From: Micrococcaceae bacterium Sec5.1
Lineage (GTDB): Bacteria > Actinomycetota > Actinomycetes > Actinomycetales > Micrococcaceae
DNA: 64,000 nt
Direction of reading: 5' to 3'
NCBI GenBank assembly: GCA_039636795.1
Contig: CP143430.1
Coordinates: 2,294,001 to 2,358,000, forward strand
Shown here one piece after another: positions 18,238 to 26,953 of this stretch. Below the pieces are notes generated by a model. The model ran no database searches and had not been told where the DNA came from. It saw only the letters and a program-made list of their open reading frames with translations. Within the stretch, counting starts at the first letter, position 1; every line of letters begins with the position of its first letter. The position numbers and the translations under genes are program-made.

Positions 18238-18915
18238 ATGCCAAAGAAGATCGCGATTCTGCACACAAGCTTCGTATTCGTATCCGTCGAGCCTGTGATC
18301 AATGACCTCATTGCCGAGCTCATCCCAGATGCTGAAGTCATGCACTTTGTAGACTCTGACGTTTTGGCCACAGTTGTGCGCGAGCAAGGTATTTCACGGA
18401 ACAGCGAGGCGCGAATGACCCATCTTGCGCAGGCGGCAGAAGCAGCAGGGGCGGACATCATCTTCTCTGCATGCTCTTCTTTGGGACCGGCGCTGGACGT
18501 CGCGGCCCAAAACGTTCGCACCCCAGTGGTGAAAATTGACGAGGCGATGGCAATTCGCGCCGCCCGCGAAGGTAACCGTATTGGCGTCCTGGCCACCGTG
18601 CCCACCACGCTTGGTCCGACATCAGACCTGATCCAAGCAAAAGCCGACGAAATCGGGCGCAGCATTACGATCGAGCAGCGCTTGTGCGAAGGAGCGTTCT
18701 CAGTCCTTATGTCGGGGGACCGCGAAAAGCACGACGCCATGATCACTGAGCAGGCGACAGATCTTGCGAAAAACGTTGACATTATCGTTCTGGCACAAGC
18801 ATCCATGAATCGACTTGCCGGCGTTCTTCAGGAAAAGACCAAGATGACAGTGCTGTCGAGCCCTCGTATAGGCGTGGACTACCTCGCTCAGCGCGTCGCG
18901 GAACTCCCTGCGTAA
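18238..18915 (+). CDS. Asp/Glu racemase-superfamily protein
   Basis: A 225-residue protein with the two-cysteine racemase pattern: IIFSACSSLG near residue 81 carries the first Cys and IEQRLCEGAF near residue 148 the second. ATVPTTLGPT and the C-terminal VLSSPRIGVDYL complete the fold. The superfamily includes Asp/Glu, hydantoin and maleate cis-trans isomerases, so racemisation or isomerisation of a carboxylic acid is plausible. GAGGAAG precedes the ATG. It lies inside the 4-kb segment bounded by the inverted repeats and is probably co-transcribed from the cupin promoter at site 4. Confidence 0.87.
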   Translation: MPKKIAILHTSFVFVSVEPVINDLIAELIPDAEVMHFVDSDVLATVVREQGISRNSEARMTHLAQAAEAAGADIIFSACSSLGPALDVAAQNVRTPVVKIDEAMAIRAAREGNRIGVLATVPTTLGPTSDLIQAKADEIGRSITIEQRLCEGAFSVLMSGDREKHDAMITEQATDLAKNVDIIVLAQASMNRLAGVLQEKTKMTVLSSPRIGVDYLAQRVAELPA

Positions 18916-19442
18916 GCATTTCGGGGGAGCCACTTTGTTCTCCCCGTCTGCCGCCAGTCCTCATCCCTGAAGGATCTAATCGCCCTGAACCTTGAGTCAT
19001 GATTTGCCTACAATCTACTGGCCTTGGGAGGCGACGGTTCTCCACATGCGCTGAGTCAGGACGTGGATACACGCTGGATAGGTGAAGACCTCTTAGCTTG
19101 GTAGTGATCACACACAGCCAACGCCTAGGAGGTCTTCATGTTTCACGGTCCATGTCCAGGCTGTAGGAGCCGAACCCGGCGACCTGGCAACGGATCCGGG
19201 CTGCACCGCGCCTGCGCCGAGGTCCTGGCCGACAACAAAAGGCTCGACCTGCGCGGATTCCATCCTGATTAAACCCCAGCAACCCTGACAGAATGAAAAG
19301 CAGAACGCTTCGACCGCTCCCTGCAACTGAACTAGGCCGGCAACCGGAAACCAGGACGCACCCACGCCTTCCAGCCATGGGGCTGTACTTCTGCAAGAAA
19401 CCAGCGGCCATACGGGAAGGCCCGGGGGCGGGATGAGTGCGT
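18916..19442. other. Gene-free stretch, possible mobile-element scar
   Basis: No credible gene. A nine-base inverted repeat GAAGACCTC (19084-19092) / GAGGTCTTC (19129-19137) encloses about 36 bases and resembles the ends or leader of an IS481-type element, but no transposase reading can be followed, so this is only a suspicion. It separates the plus-strand racemase gene from the end of the minus-strand aldolase gene. Confidence 0.35.
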
Positions 19443-20294
19443 TTAGCGGGTGAGGGTGTCCAGGGCACTGAAAGCGAATTTCCTGGCTGTGATGTTCCAA
19501 TGACCCACCAGACTCTGTAGGTTCTCACCGTCGGCCCGGTGTCCTGGTAGCTGTTCCTGCAGGATGCCCAGGATGCCGGTGCGCAGCTCGGTATTGAAGT
19601 TGACCTTGCCCACGTTCATGGCCGCCGCCTTAACCAATTCCTCCGCAGGGATGCCCGACGCGCCATGGAGCACTAAGGGAATGTGGGTCTGCACCGCGAT
19701 GTCTTGCAGGACATCCCAGCGCAGCTGGGGTTCGCCTTTGTACTTGCCATGGACGTTGCCCACAGCCACCGCCAGCAGTTCGGCGCCAGTACGGGACACA
19801 AAGCTTTCCACCTGGGCAGAATCGGTTAGACCAGCCACGGAGACCCCGGACTGATCAGCACCGAACGCCCGGTCCTCATCTCCGGCGAGGCCACCGAGCT
19901 CCGCTTCCAGCACTACATCGGGACCCAGCAACGCGCGGGCCGCCACAACCAACGCGATGTTTTCCTCGTAGGGAAAGCAGGAACCGTCCGCGAGGACGGA
20001 ATCCGCCCCCGCCGCAACGGCGTCGGCCATCAGTTTGAGGTCTGAGGCGTGGTCCAGCTGGACTGCCACGGGAACGTCCGCGGCGTCCGCCAGGCCCCGC
20101 AACGCCGCCAACAGTCGCAGGCCGTTAGGGGTGGCGGCGGTCTTCGGGGCCACCATCAGGATCACGCCACGGCCTGCTTCCTCGGCCGCGCTAACCACTG
20201 CCAGCGCTGTGGTGAAGTCGTAGCAGGTGAAGGCGGGGACGGCTGAACCGTGCTGCAGGGCGGAGGTGACCAGGTGGTCGAGTCGGGTGCGCAT
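19443..20294 (-). CDS. Class II fructose-bisphosphate-type aldolase
   Basis: A 283-residue TIM-barrel aldolase of the KbaY/GatY/FbaA class. It has QLDHASD (catalytic Asp and zinc His region), LEAELGGLAG, VGNVHGKYKG with a zinc His, VLHGASGIP with another zinc His, and KVNFNTELR for phosphate binding. These enzymes cleave a ketose (bis)phosphate to DHAP plus an aldehyde. It stands downstream of the four-carbon-acid kinase on the minus strand, suggesting that it acts on the kinase product. The start overlaps the stop of a small ORF (TGATG), which hints at translational coupling. Confidence 0.9.
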   Translation of the reverse strand: MRTRLDHLVTSALQHGSAVPAFTCYDFTTALAVVSAAEEAGRGVILMVAPKTAATPNGLRLLAALRGLADAADVPVAVQLDHASDLKLMADAVAAGADSVLADGSCFPYEENIALVVAARALLGPDVVLEAELGGLAGDEDRAFGADQSGVSVAGLTDSAQVESFVSRTGAELLAVAVGNVHGKYKGEPQLRWDVLQDIAVQTHIPLVLHGASGIPAEELVKAAAMNVGKVNFNTELRTGILGILQEQLPGHRADGENLQSLVGHWNITARKFAFSALDTLTR

Positions 20295-20473
20295 CAGACT
20301 GCCAGGCCTCCCACAGGGCTCCAGGCGACGAAAGTCAGCGTGAAGCCGGCCCGCCTGCTCACCGCAGTGGACGGCATGGCGGATGTGACGGTCTCCATCG
20401 GTGCCAGGGGCGCGGCCATTGGCAGTGCCACGGCACGCAGACCATGGACAGAGCTGGTGTAGTTGCTGTTCAT
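20294..20473 (-). CDS. Small coupled ORF, unknown
   Basis: A 59-codon ORF between the kinase and aldolase genes, with AGGGA before its ATG and a stop that overlaps the aldolase ATG. No family is recognised. The sequence is rich in Ala, Ser, Thr and Val (ALPMAAPLAPMET, FTLTFVAWSPVGG). It could be a real small protein, a coupling leader for the aldolase, or the trimmed end of a lost gene. Confidence 0.35.
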   Translation of the reverse strand: MNSNYTSSVHGLRAVALPMAAPLAPMETVTSAMPSTAVSRRAGFTLTFVAWSPVGGLAV

Positions 20474-20492
20474 GTTCGTCCCTAATTCCAGG

Positions 20493-22013
20493 TTAGAAGG
20501 CGTTGCTGAGTTTGCGGGTGACGTCGGCGAGGGACTGGTCATCGCCCACGTTGCCGGCGAAGACGATGTAGGGGATGCCCTTGGCGGGTCCGTCCACGGG
20601 TTCCCAGAGGGAGACTATGCCGGGAAGCATGGGGCCGCGGACGATTGCGTGGCGGATCTCGAGTCCGTGGGCGGCTACGTCGGAGGAGGTGATGCCGCCT
20701 TTGGCGATGACGAATCGCGGCGGGAAGGTTTTCAGGGTCCGGTTGACAATGGCGACGACGGCTGCCGAGACTGTGCGTGCGATCCGCAGGCTTTCAGTGG
20801 GATCGCTCGTCTTGATGAGCAGGCGGCTGGTGTGAACGATGACGTCGCCGCGGCGGAGGGCCTCGACGACGGAATCGACCGTCTGGTTCAGGTAGGCGTC
20901 AGCGGCTGTTTCGGTTTCGGCGGCGAGGAGTTTCTCGACGTCGATCTCCACGATGCGGGCGGCGCTGTGCTGTTCCGTCAGCGCTTTGAGTTGCCGCGTG
21001 GTGACGCCCACATGGGAGCCGACGACGATCAGGCCGCCGGCTTCGGACGGGGTGTTGCCGGCGTAGGCTTCGGCACGGCTGAGTTCGGCGCGGATCTCCT
21101 GACCAATGCGTGCCCGCACGAACGGCGGACCCACGCGGTACAGCAGTTTCTTACCGCGGCGTTCCGCTTCCTCCAGGCCGAGGGACAGGGCCCGGAGGTC
21201 GTTTTCGCTGACGATGTCGGCCACGATGGGGGTCGAGCCCGCGGCGGCTTCGACGGCGTCGGCGATGGCCTTGGCGCTGATCCGTGCACCGATGGCAGGA
21301 TCCTGGGCTGCTGCGCCGGCGCGGATGATGTTAAGGTCCACCACAATCACGGACTCGGCGGCGAAGCGTCCCTTGGACTTCTCCTGGACGTAGTCGGCCA
21401 TCACGGAGGTGGTGAAACCGAAGGTGGCGTCCTTGGCGAATTCGGTCTCGGACACCGGGGTGAGGGTGCCGGCTGCCTCGCCGGTGCCGCGCATGTAGTG
21501 GACGCCGCCGATGGTGACCCGCCCGGCGTCGGGGAAGGCGGGAACCAGCACCACACCGTCGGTCTTTTCTCCGCTGACATCCGCCACGGTGGCGGCAATA
21601 ACATCCGGTTCCAACGGGTAATGGCCGCGCAGGGTGGAATCGCTGCGGCTGACAAAGCTCAAGCGCAGTTTTTCCAGGGACCCCGCGGCGGTGAGGGCGT
21701 TACGGACCACTTCCTCATTTCTAGAAGCGGCCTCGGCCGGGTCCAGGCTACGGGTATTGGTCAGGACGTACACGGCCGGCTTGGACTGGCCGAAGGCCCA
21801 GATGAAGTCCTCAACTTCCCAGTGGGTGAGCACCGGTAGGTCCGCAACTGACTGGGTTCCGGTGGGGTCGTCGTCAAGCACCACCAGCACCCGGGGGGCT
21901 TTCGCGTTGGAGGTGGCCAAGGCTTCAGCCACTGTCGCAGCAGGGATCGGGACCTCGGCCGGGTAGGCGGCCAGAACGTCTGCTTCAAGCGTCACTATGT
22001 ACTCCGTTGTCAT
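20493..22013 (-). CDS. Four-carbon acid sugar kinase family (DUF1537)
   Basis: A 506-residue protein. The N-terminal domain has VLDDDPTGTQ and SFVSRSDSTLRGHYPLE, the typical substrate-side motifs of this kinase family (SRxDSTLRG). The C-terminal nucleotide-binding domain has IAKGGITSSD and LPGIVSLWEP. Characterised relatives phosphorylate 3-oxo-tetronate, erythronate/threonate-type or branched acid sugars. It lies 144 bp after cupin copy B and upstream of the class II aldolase, so the unit cupin-kinase-aldolase under palindrome site 5 suggests phosphorylation followed by aldol cleavage. Actual substrate unknown. Confidence 0.9.
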   Translation of the reverse strand: MTTEYIVTLEADVLAAYPAEVPIPAATVAEALATSNAKAPRVLVVLDDDPTGTQSVADLPVLTHWEVEDFIWAFGQSKPAVYVLTNTRSLDPAEAASRNEEVVRNALTAAGSLEKLRLSFVSRSDSTLRGHYPLEPDVIAATVADVSGEKTDGVVLVPAFPDAGRVTIGGVHYMRGTGEAAGTLTPVSETEFAKDATFGFTTSVMADYVQEKSKGRFAAESVIVVDLNIIRAGAAAQDPAIGARISAKAIADAVEAAAGSTPIVADIVSENDLRALSLGLEEAERRGKKLLYRVGPPFVRARIGQEIRAELSRAEAYAGNTPSEAGGLIVVGSHVGVTTRQLKALTEQHSAARIVEIDVEKLLAAETETAADAYLNQTVDSVVEALRRGDVIVHTSRLLIKTSDPTESLRIARTVSAAVVAIVNRTLKTFPPRFVIAKGGITSSDVAAHGLEIRHAIVRGPMLPGIVSLWEPVDGPAKGIPYIVFAGNVGDDQSLADVTRKLSNAF

Positions 22014-22117
22014 GAATGGTATTGGCAGAGCTCAATTCGGACATATTGCATTCGAATTGGCAGTTTGTAGGGCAGAGGGACGCCGCTTTCTCAGTACCGT
22101 CCCGGCTGTGTGGGTGG

Positions 22118-22144
22118 GCACGGGGCCCGTTGTGGGCCCCGTGC
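22118..22144 (-). terminator. Hairpin after cupin copy B
   Basis: Repeat copy of the 11-bp hairpin at 18084-18110. Here it lies between the cupin gene and the kinase gene on the minus strand. Confidence 0.6.
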
Positions 22145-22157
22145 TGGTCTGTGGTGG

Positions 22158-22997
22158 TTAGAAGGTGTGGAGTACGAAGCGGAGGAATTCGGTGGGTTCG
22201 ATGGCTTCGAGGGGTTTGGGGCCTTCGTTGGCGAGGAATTCGTAGCCGGTTTCGGGGCCGTATTTTTCTCCTCCTGCGGTGACCTGGCCTTTGGTCTGGA
22301 ACAGGATTTCGATGGAGGGGAACTGGCCTGCCTGGTAAACGGCGCGGGCTTCGAGTCGGAGGAATCCGATGCGGAAGTTGCGCTCGGTGAAGGTGCCCAG
22401 CCATTTCTCGGACACGCCCTGGTTGGCTGAGGGGAGCCAGTCGTAGGCGTCGGGGTTCATGGCGATGACGTCTTCGTAGCGGGGGGTGGCGAATTCGAGC
22501 TTGCCGCCGGTGGCGTGTTCGAAGATCGCCTGGGAGCCGTCCACGGTCTGCTCGTCGCCGTTGGCGTCGGTGTAGGTGTACATGCCCTTTTTGAATTCGC
22601 CGGTCTTTTCCAGCTCGGCGTTGGTCGCTTCGCGCTGGGCGACGGAGAGGTAGCCCTGGCCGCTGGCGCCGCCGGCCTGCAGGACCAGGGTGCGCAGGCC
22701 CTCGGCGCGTTCCTGCGGGCCGTAGTGGACGCTCTCGGGGAAGTACCCGACCCAGCCTTCCTCCAGGAAATCGTTCTCGGAGTAGGGCAGGCGGCCCTTG
22801 ATCACGTAGCGGACCTGGTCAAAATTGTGCCGGTGACGCGGGGTCCGCCACCCGCCGCCGCCGGTGTGGCCCATGTTCAGGTCGTAATTGTTCGGCGAGC
22901 CGTCCTCACCGAACAGCAGGTGCTTCTGGTCCAGCACTCCTTCACGCATGGATCCGACTGCTTCGATGTCAGTATCCGCTGCCTTGCTTACGCGCAT
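22158..22997 (-). CDS. Bicupin protein, copy B
   Basis: Residue-for-residue identical (279 aa) to the cupin at 17231-18070, with the same ribosome site. In this copy the gene that follows is the four-carbon-acid-sugar kinase, not the racemase-family gene. Two genes for the same protein, each leading a different unit, suggest that the protein is needed with both branches or that the cassette was duplicated mainly as a promoter source. Confidence 0.88.
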   Translation of the reverse strand: MRVSKAADTDIEAVGSMREGVLDQKHLLFGEDGSPNNYDLNMGHTGGGGWRTPRHRHNFDQVRYVIKGRLPYSENDFLEEGWVGYFPESVHYGPQERAEGLRTLVLQAGGASGQGYLSVAQREATNAELEKTGEFKKGMYTYTDANGDEQTVDGSQAIFEHATGGKLEFATPRYEDVIAMNPDAYDWLPSANQGVSEKWLGTFTERNFRIGFLRLEARAVYQAGQFPSIEILFQTKGQVTAGGEKYGPETGYEFLANEGPKPLEAIEPTEFLRFVLHTF

Positions 22998-23107
22998 GTC
23001 CTGCTCCTTAACACAAAGTCGATGTATTCCCCCGGCAAGATCCGCGGGGGTGGGGCGCCCGGCCCGCCGCTGCAATTCGTGCAGAACCGGCCGCCGTCCA
23101 TTGACAC

Positions 23108-23126
23108 TATCCCACATGGCGGGATA
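23108..23126. promoter_or_regulatory. Regulon palindrome, site 5
   Basis: Mirror copy of site 4 (reads TATCCC-ACATGGC-GGGATA on the plus strand). TTGACA and TATTGT with 18 bp between drive the SDR on the plus strand; the opposite strand serves cupin-kinase-aldolase. Confidence 0.85.
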
Positions 23127-23269
23127 TTGTTCAAGGGCAAGGGGGTTCCGCCGCTCCTGTTTCCCACACCGCTTTAGGCGGTTACGGGTGAATGCGGGTT
23201 TATGACGGCAACCCCTGTTCATCACTGCCTCTACCACCATCACGATGCGAAACCAACGAGGAATCGACC

Positions 23270-24094
23270 ATGACGACGACACCCCTGACCCACATTCCCC
23301 ATGACTCCGGCGTCCCGGCATCAGCGCGGGACTTCAGCGTCGAGGGGCGGGTAGTTATTGTCACCGGCGCAGCCCAGGGCATCGGGCGGGAACTGGCGCG
23401 CCAGTTCGCAGCAGCCGGAGCCGTTGCCGTCGTAGCCGACCTTGCCATCGACAAGGCCGAAGCAGTCGTGAAGGAAATTCATGACGCCGGCGGGGTAGGC
23501 CTGGCCGTCAAGGTGAACGTGGCCGACGAAGCGTCCGTCACCGCCATGGTCGACACCGTGATCCAAACCTGGGGCCGGGTCGACGTGCTGATCAACAACG
23601 CCTCGATCTTCGCGAGCATCGACAAGGGCCCGTTCGACGAGATCCCCCTGGAGCAGTGGGAACACGTACTGAAGGTCAACATCACCGGCACTTACCTCTG
23701 CGTCAAAGCAGTCGCTGCCCACATGCGCAAAGCCGGCTTCGGCCGTATCATCAACATCTCATCCGACGCAGTCACCCGCGGCACCGTGAACTACCTGCAC
23801 TACGTCACTTCCAAATCAGCACTGATCGGCATGACCAACTCCCTGGCCCGTGAACTCGGCAGCCACGGGATCACCGTCAACTGCATCCGCCCCGGCAGCG
23901 TCGCCACCGAAGTCGAACGCACCGTCAACCCCACCGCCGAAGTCCGCGAACGCGCCGCGTCCCTGCAATGCATCCCCCGCGGAATGGTCCCCACCGACCT
24001 CGTCGGCATCATGTTCTTCCTCGCCACACCCGCCGCTGCCTTCATCACCGGCCAAACCATCGCCTGCGACGGCGGCTACACCCACAGCAGCTAA
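23270..24094 (+). CDS. SDR dehydrogenase, copy B
   Basis: The protein is identical to copy A (274 aa, TGAAQGIG, YVTSK). Unlike copy A it has no ALDH gene behind it: homology stops 22 bases after its stop codon, and the next gene is the convergent IclR gene. It is therefore a monocistronic extra dose of the same enzyme. No sign of decay, so the duplication is recent or the copies are being kept alike by gene conversion. Confidence 0.93.
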   Translation: MTTTPLTHIPHDSGVPASARDFSVEGRVVIVTGAAQGIGRELARQFAAAGAVAVVADLAIDKAEAVVKEIHDAGGVGLAVKVNVADEASVTAMVDTVIQTWGRVDVLINNASIFASIDKGPFDEIPLEQWEHVLKVNITGTYLCVKAVAAHMRKAGFGRIINISSDAVTRGTVNYLHYVTSKSALIGMTNSLARELGSHGITVNCIRPGSVATEVERTVNPTAEVRERAASLQCIPRGMVPTDLVGIMFFLATPAAAFITGQTIACDGGYTHSS

Positions 24095-24334
24095 CCCACC
24101 CCACAGGAGAACCCCCATCAGCGGGGTGCTGAAACCGGCTTTTGGCCCCCATCGCGTTATCGCTAATGGCGTGCAAAACGTGCCGAATCGGATGGGCCCT
24201 TCGTCACATATTGCTTCAGGGGCCGCCTGTTGGCGCGAACGACATGCCAGCTAAATGCTCGGCTGCCATTCCCGTGCATATGTAGCGTCGCGTTGTCCTT
24301 TTGGCTGTGGTGTTGGAGCCGTGGAATTTTTGGT

Positions 24335-25147
24335 TTATTGACTCTGTTGGTTCCCCAGCAGGCGTCCGGATATGGTCGATGCCGCTTGCTTGACAGCGAG
24401 GACCGCTTGCTGGACCTCCACGTCGCGCCGGGCTTTTTCATCCCAGGCGACACCGACACTGCCCAAGGCTACCTTTTGCTCGTTGAAAATCGGTGCTGCG
24501 AGGCCGTAGACGCCGGGGTTGAATTCTCCCATGGTCAGCAAGTAGCCGTCTTTCTTTATCTCGCCCAAAGTCTTGCGGAAGACGCTCCAGGTGCTGCCCA
24601 GTCCGGCGTCCTCAATTTCAGTGCTGTGACGGGCGTAGATGGCTTTCAGCCGGTGGTGGGGGAAATGGGCGAGGATGACTTTCGATACTGCCCCTTGGAA
24701 CAGGGGCCGTCGCTGCCCCCGGCTAAACCGGTTGGCCGGACTCTTCGGGGCGCGGGCTTCTCCGATGCACAAGACGGAGTCACGGAACGCTGTACACAGA
24801 AGGGCTGAGTGCCCGATTTTGTCCACCAGGTCCTCGAGCACGCCATGGCTGGCCAGGAGTAATGGGTCGGTCTGGCGAATCTGCAGGTCCATCTCGATGA
24901 TCCGGGGGCCGAGGCTGTAGAAGCCGTTACGCACCGTGGTGAGCAGCCCTGCATCATGCAGGGTCTTAATGTACCGGTATCCCGTTGACCTGGAAGTCTC
25001 CAGAGCTTCAATAATATCCGCTGTTGACCAAACAGGCTCAGCTTCACTGAACAGGTCCAGAACGTTCAGCATCCTTGCCAGACTCCCAGCGCTATCTGGA
25101 GCCGCAATACTTTCCCCAGCGCCATCCAATGAACCGCGTCCTCCCAT
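24335..25147 (-). CDS. IclR-family regulator, paralogue 1
   Basis: A 270-residue IclR protein. Winged HTH at about 22-85 with recognition helix ETSRSTGYRYIK; the C-terminal effector domain includes GHSALLCTAFRDSVLCIGE, GAVSKVILAHFP and the AAPIF/GSVGVAW pair. It is highly similar (over 80 per cent by eye) to the protein at 30924-31793, with an identical recognition helix, so both should bind the same operator; the repeated TATCCY-N7-GGGATA palindrome is the candidate. It lies after ALDH paralogue 1 but is separated from it by a strong hairpin, so it probably has its own promoter. Confidence 0.93.
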   Translation of the reverse strand: MGGRGSLDGAGESIAAPDSAGSLARMLNVLDLFSEAEPVWSTADIIEALETSRSTGYRYIKTLHDAGLLTTVRNGFYSLGPRIIEMDLQIRQTDPLLLASHGVLEDLVDKIGHSALLCTAFRDSVLCIGEARAPKSPANRFSRGQRRPLFQGAVSKVILAHFPHHRLKAIYARHSTEIEDAGLGSTWSVFRKTLGEIKKDGYLLTMGEFNPGVYGLAAPIFNEQKVALGSVGVAWDEKARRDVEVQQAVLAVKQAASTISGRLLGNQQSQ

Positions 25148-25346
25148 GACGTGACTCCAATCCCTTTCCTTGTGTCACCCAGCCAACGGGCGATCAGAGT
25201 CCACGTTCGCGGGCTACCAAGCAGGCCGATGCGCCGGCTAACGACTGCTCTAGATGCCTCAGATGATGGGCGACTTTTACTACGGGTGCCGGTAGTGCTG
25301 ACTATTATACTGCGTACCAATGTGGAGGCCGCGCAGCGATGCGGCT

Positions 25347-25390
25347 GGCGGTGCCTGCCGCCCCAACGAATTGAAGCAGCAGGCACCGCC
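25347..25390 (-). terminator. Terminator-like hairpin after ALDH paralogue 1
   Basis: GGCGGTGCCTGC (25347-25358) pairs perfectly over 12 bp with GCAGGCACCGCC (25379-25390). It lies between the ALDH stop and the IclR start within a 306-bp gap; the equivalent gap in the second block is only 45 bp and lacks it. The rest of the gap shows no gene. Confidence 0.65.
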
Positions 25391-25453
25391 AAGTCCGATC
25401 CTGTGCAGATTCCGCAAGCCAGAGCAAAACCTGCACGCGTAGCCCCGCGGCGG

Positions 25454-26953
25454 TTAGAGTTGCATGTAGACGCTTTTGGTGTAGAGGTAGTTGTCCATGT
25501 GTGCGGCGGTGCCTTTGTAGCCGTAGCCGCTCATCTTGGTGCCGCTGAATCCGACCAGGGGGTCGATGTAGCCGTAGCAGTTCACCCACATGGTGCCGGT
25601 GTGCACGCCGTGGACCACCTGAAGGGCGGTGGAGAGGTTTTGTGACCATACTGCTCCGCCGAGGCCGAAATCGCTGTCGTTGGCGATGGTGATGGCTTCG
25701 TCGATGTCGTCGAAGGACAGGATCGAAAGGACCGGGCCGAAGATCTCTTCGCGGGCGATGCGCATCTGGTTGGTCACGGCACCGAAGACGGTGGGTTGGA
25801 CGTAGTATCCGTTGCCGAGTTCGTCCCCGAGCCGTTGGCCGCCGTGAAGCAGTTCGGCCCCTTCGTTCTTGCCGATGTCGATGTAGGACAGGACAGTGTC
25901 CAACTGCTGTTGGGAGATGACCGGTCCCATGGTTGCGGTGTCGTCGAGGCTGTGGCCGACCCGCTGGGTTTGCATGAAGGCCAGCAGCCGCCGGGTGAAC
26001 TCGTCAACGATGGACCGCTGAACCAGCACCCGGGTCCCGGCGAAACAGATCTGGCCGGAGTTGGCGAAAACGCCCATTGCGGCGCCGGGAACGGCCTTGT
26101 CCAGGTCCGCGTCCGCGCACACAATGTCCGCGGACTTGCCGCCCAGTTCCAGCTGCAGCTTTTTGATATTCGTCGTGGACGCCTCGATGATGCGCCGGCC
26201 GGTTTCAGTCGAGCCGGTGAAAGCGATGCGGTCCACGTCGGGGTGGGCCGCCAGCGCGTTGCCGGCATCGCTGCCGGGGCCGGTGACGACATTGATGACG
26301 CCTGCGGGCACGCCGGCTTCGTGGAGGATCTCGGCAACCCGCAAAACCGAAAGAGAAGCTTCCGAAGCCGGCTTGAGCACCGTGGTGCAGCCGCTGGCCA
26401 GAACGGCCCCGATGATCCAGAACTGACCGCCGAGGGGGCCGTTCCAGGGGATGATGCCGCCGATGACACCGACCGGGGCCTTCAGTGTCATGGTCGCGAC
26501 GTTGCCGGGGATGCCGTTCATCAGTGTCTCGCCTGAGATGTTGGTAGCCTGTCCGGCGAAGAATGCCAGCATCTTCATCAGGGCGGGCTTGGAGTTGCGC
26601 AGCCTTGAGATCGGGGCGCCCATGTCCAGCGCTTCGATCTGGATCAGTTCCTCGAATCTTTCGTCAAGGACCTGGGCGATGCGGGTCAGCAATCCCTGGC
26701 GCTCGTACGGTGTCCAGGTGCTCCACGGACCCTTGAATGCCTTTCGTGCAGCGAGGACGGCACGGTCGACGTCGGCCTCACCGCCGGAAGCAAACCGCGC
26801 CAGAAACTCTCCGGTGGACGGGGTGGTGGTGGTCAGTGTCTTTCCCGACGCCGCAGGGACCCGCTGTCCATCGATAAAGAGGTGGTGCACATCGCGGGAC
26901 AGGAAATCCTGCGCCTGCTCGCTCAAAGCGAAGTTTTGCTCGGTTACGGTCAT
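25454..26953 (-). CDS. Aldehyde dehydrogenase, paralogue 1
   Basis: A 499-residue ALDH with IPWNGPLGG, FTGSTETGR, LELGGKSAD, FANSGQIC (catalytic Cys), EEIFGPVLSI and an ending GYGYKGTAAHMDNYLYTKSVYMQL. It differs from the ALDH at 31839-33335 in only about a dozen residues, grouped in about six patches; the rest is the same at DNA level over long runs. It follows the SDR gene and the sugar-porter MFS gene on the minus strand. Expected role: oxidation of an aldehyde made by the neighbouring SDR. Confidence 0.94.
   Translation of the reverse strand: MTVTEQNFALSEQAQDFLSRDVHHLFIDGQRVPAASGKTLTTTTPSTGEFLARFASGGEADVDRAVLAARKAFKGPWSTWTPYERQGLLTRIAQVLDERFEELIQIEALDMGAPISRLRNSKPALMKMLAFFAGQATNISGETLMNGIPGNVATMTLKAPVGVIGGIIPWNGPLGGQFWIIGAVLASGCTTVLKPASEASLSVLRVAEILHEAGVPAGVINVVTGPGSDAGNALAAHPDVDRIAFTGSTETGRRIIEASTTNIKKLQLELGGKSADIVCADADLDKAVPGAAMGVFANSGQICFAGTRVLVQRSIVDEFTRRLLAFMQTQRVGHSLDDTATMGPVISQQQLDTVLSYIDIGKNEGAELLHGGQRLGDELGNGYYVQPTVFGAVTNQMRIAREEIFGPVLSILSFDDIDEAITIANDSDFGLGGAVWSQNLSTALQVVHGVHTGTMWVNCYGYIDPLVGFSGTKMSGYGYKGTAAHMDNYLYTKSVYMQL

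Larger units (their letters stand above)
22104..24120 (-). repeat. Inverted repeat, right copy (2.02 kb)
   Basis: Reverse-oriented partner of 16096-18124, shorter by 12 bases at the SDR 3' side. The boundary at 22104 falls in a GGCT shared with 18121-18124; at 24116-24120 it stops where the other copy begins its ALDH start codon. The two copies enclose 3979 bases (18125-22103). Confidence 0.95.

Noticed and set aside
20463..21839. 458-codon open frame on the plus strand opposite the kinase
   Set aside because: Antisense shadow of a high-GC gene with glycine/aspartate-rich text and no motif.
16096..24120. Composite transposon with 2-kb inverted ends
   Set aside because: The repeats contain cupin and SDR genes, no transposase, and I see no target duplication at the outer edges.
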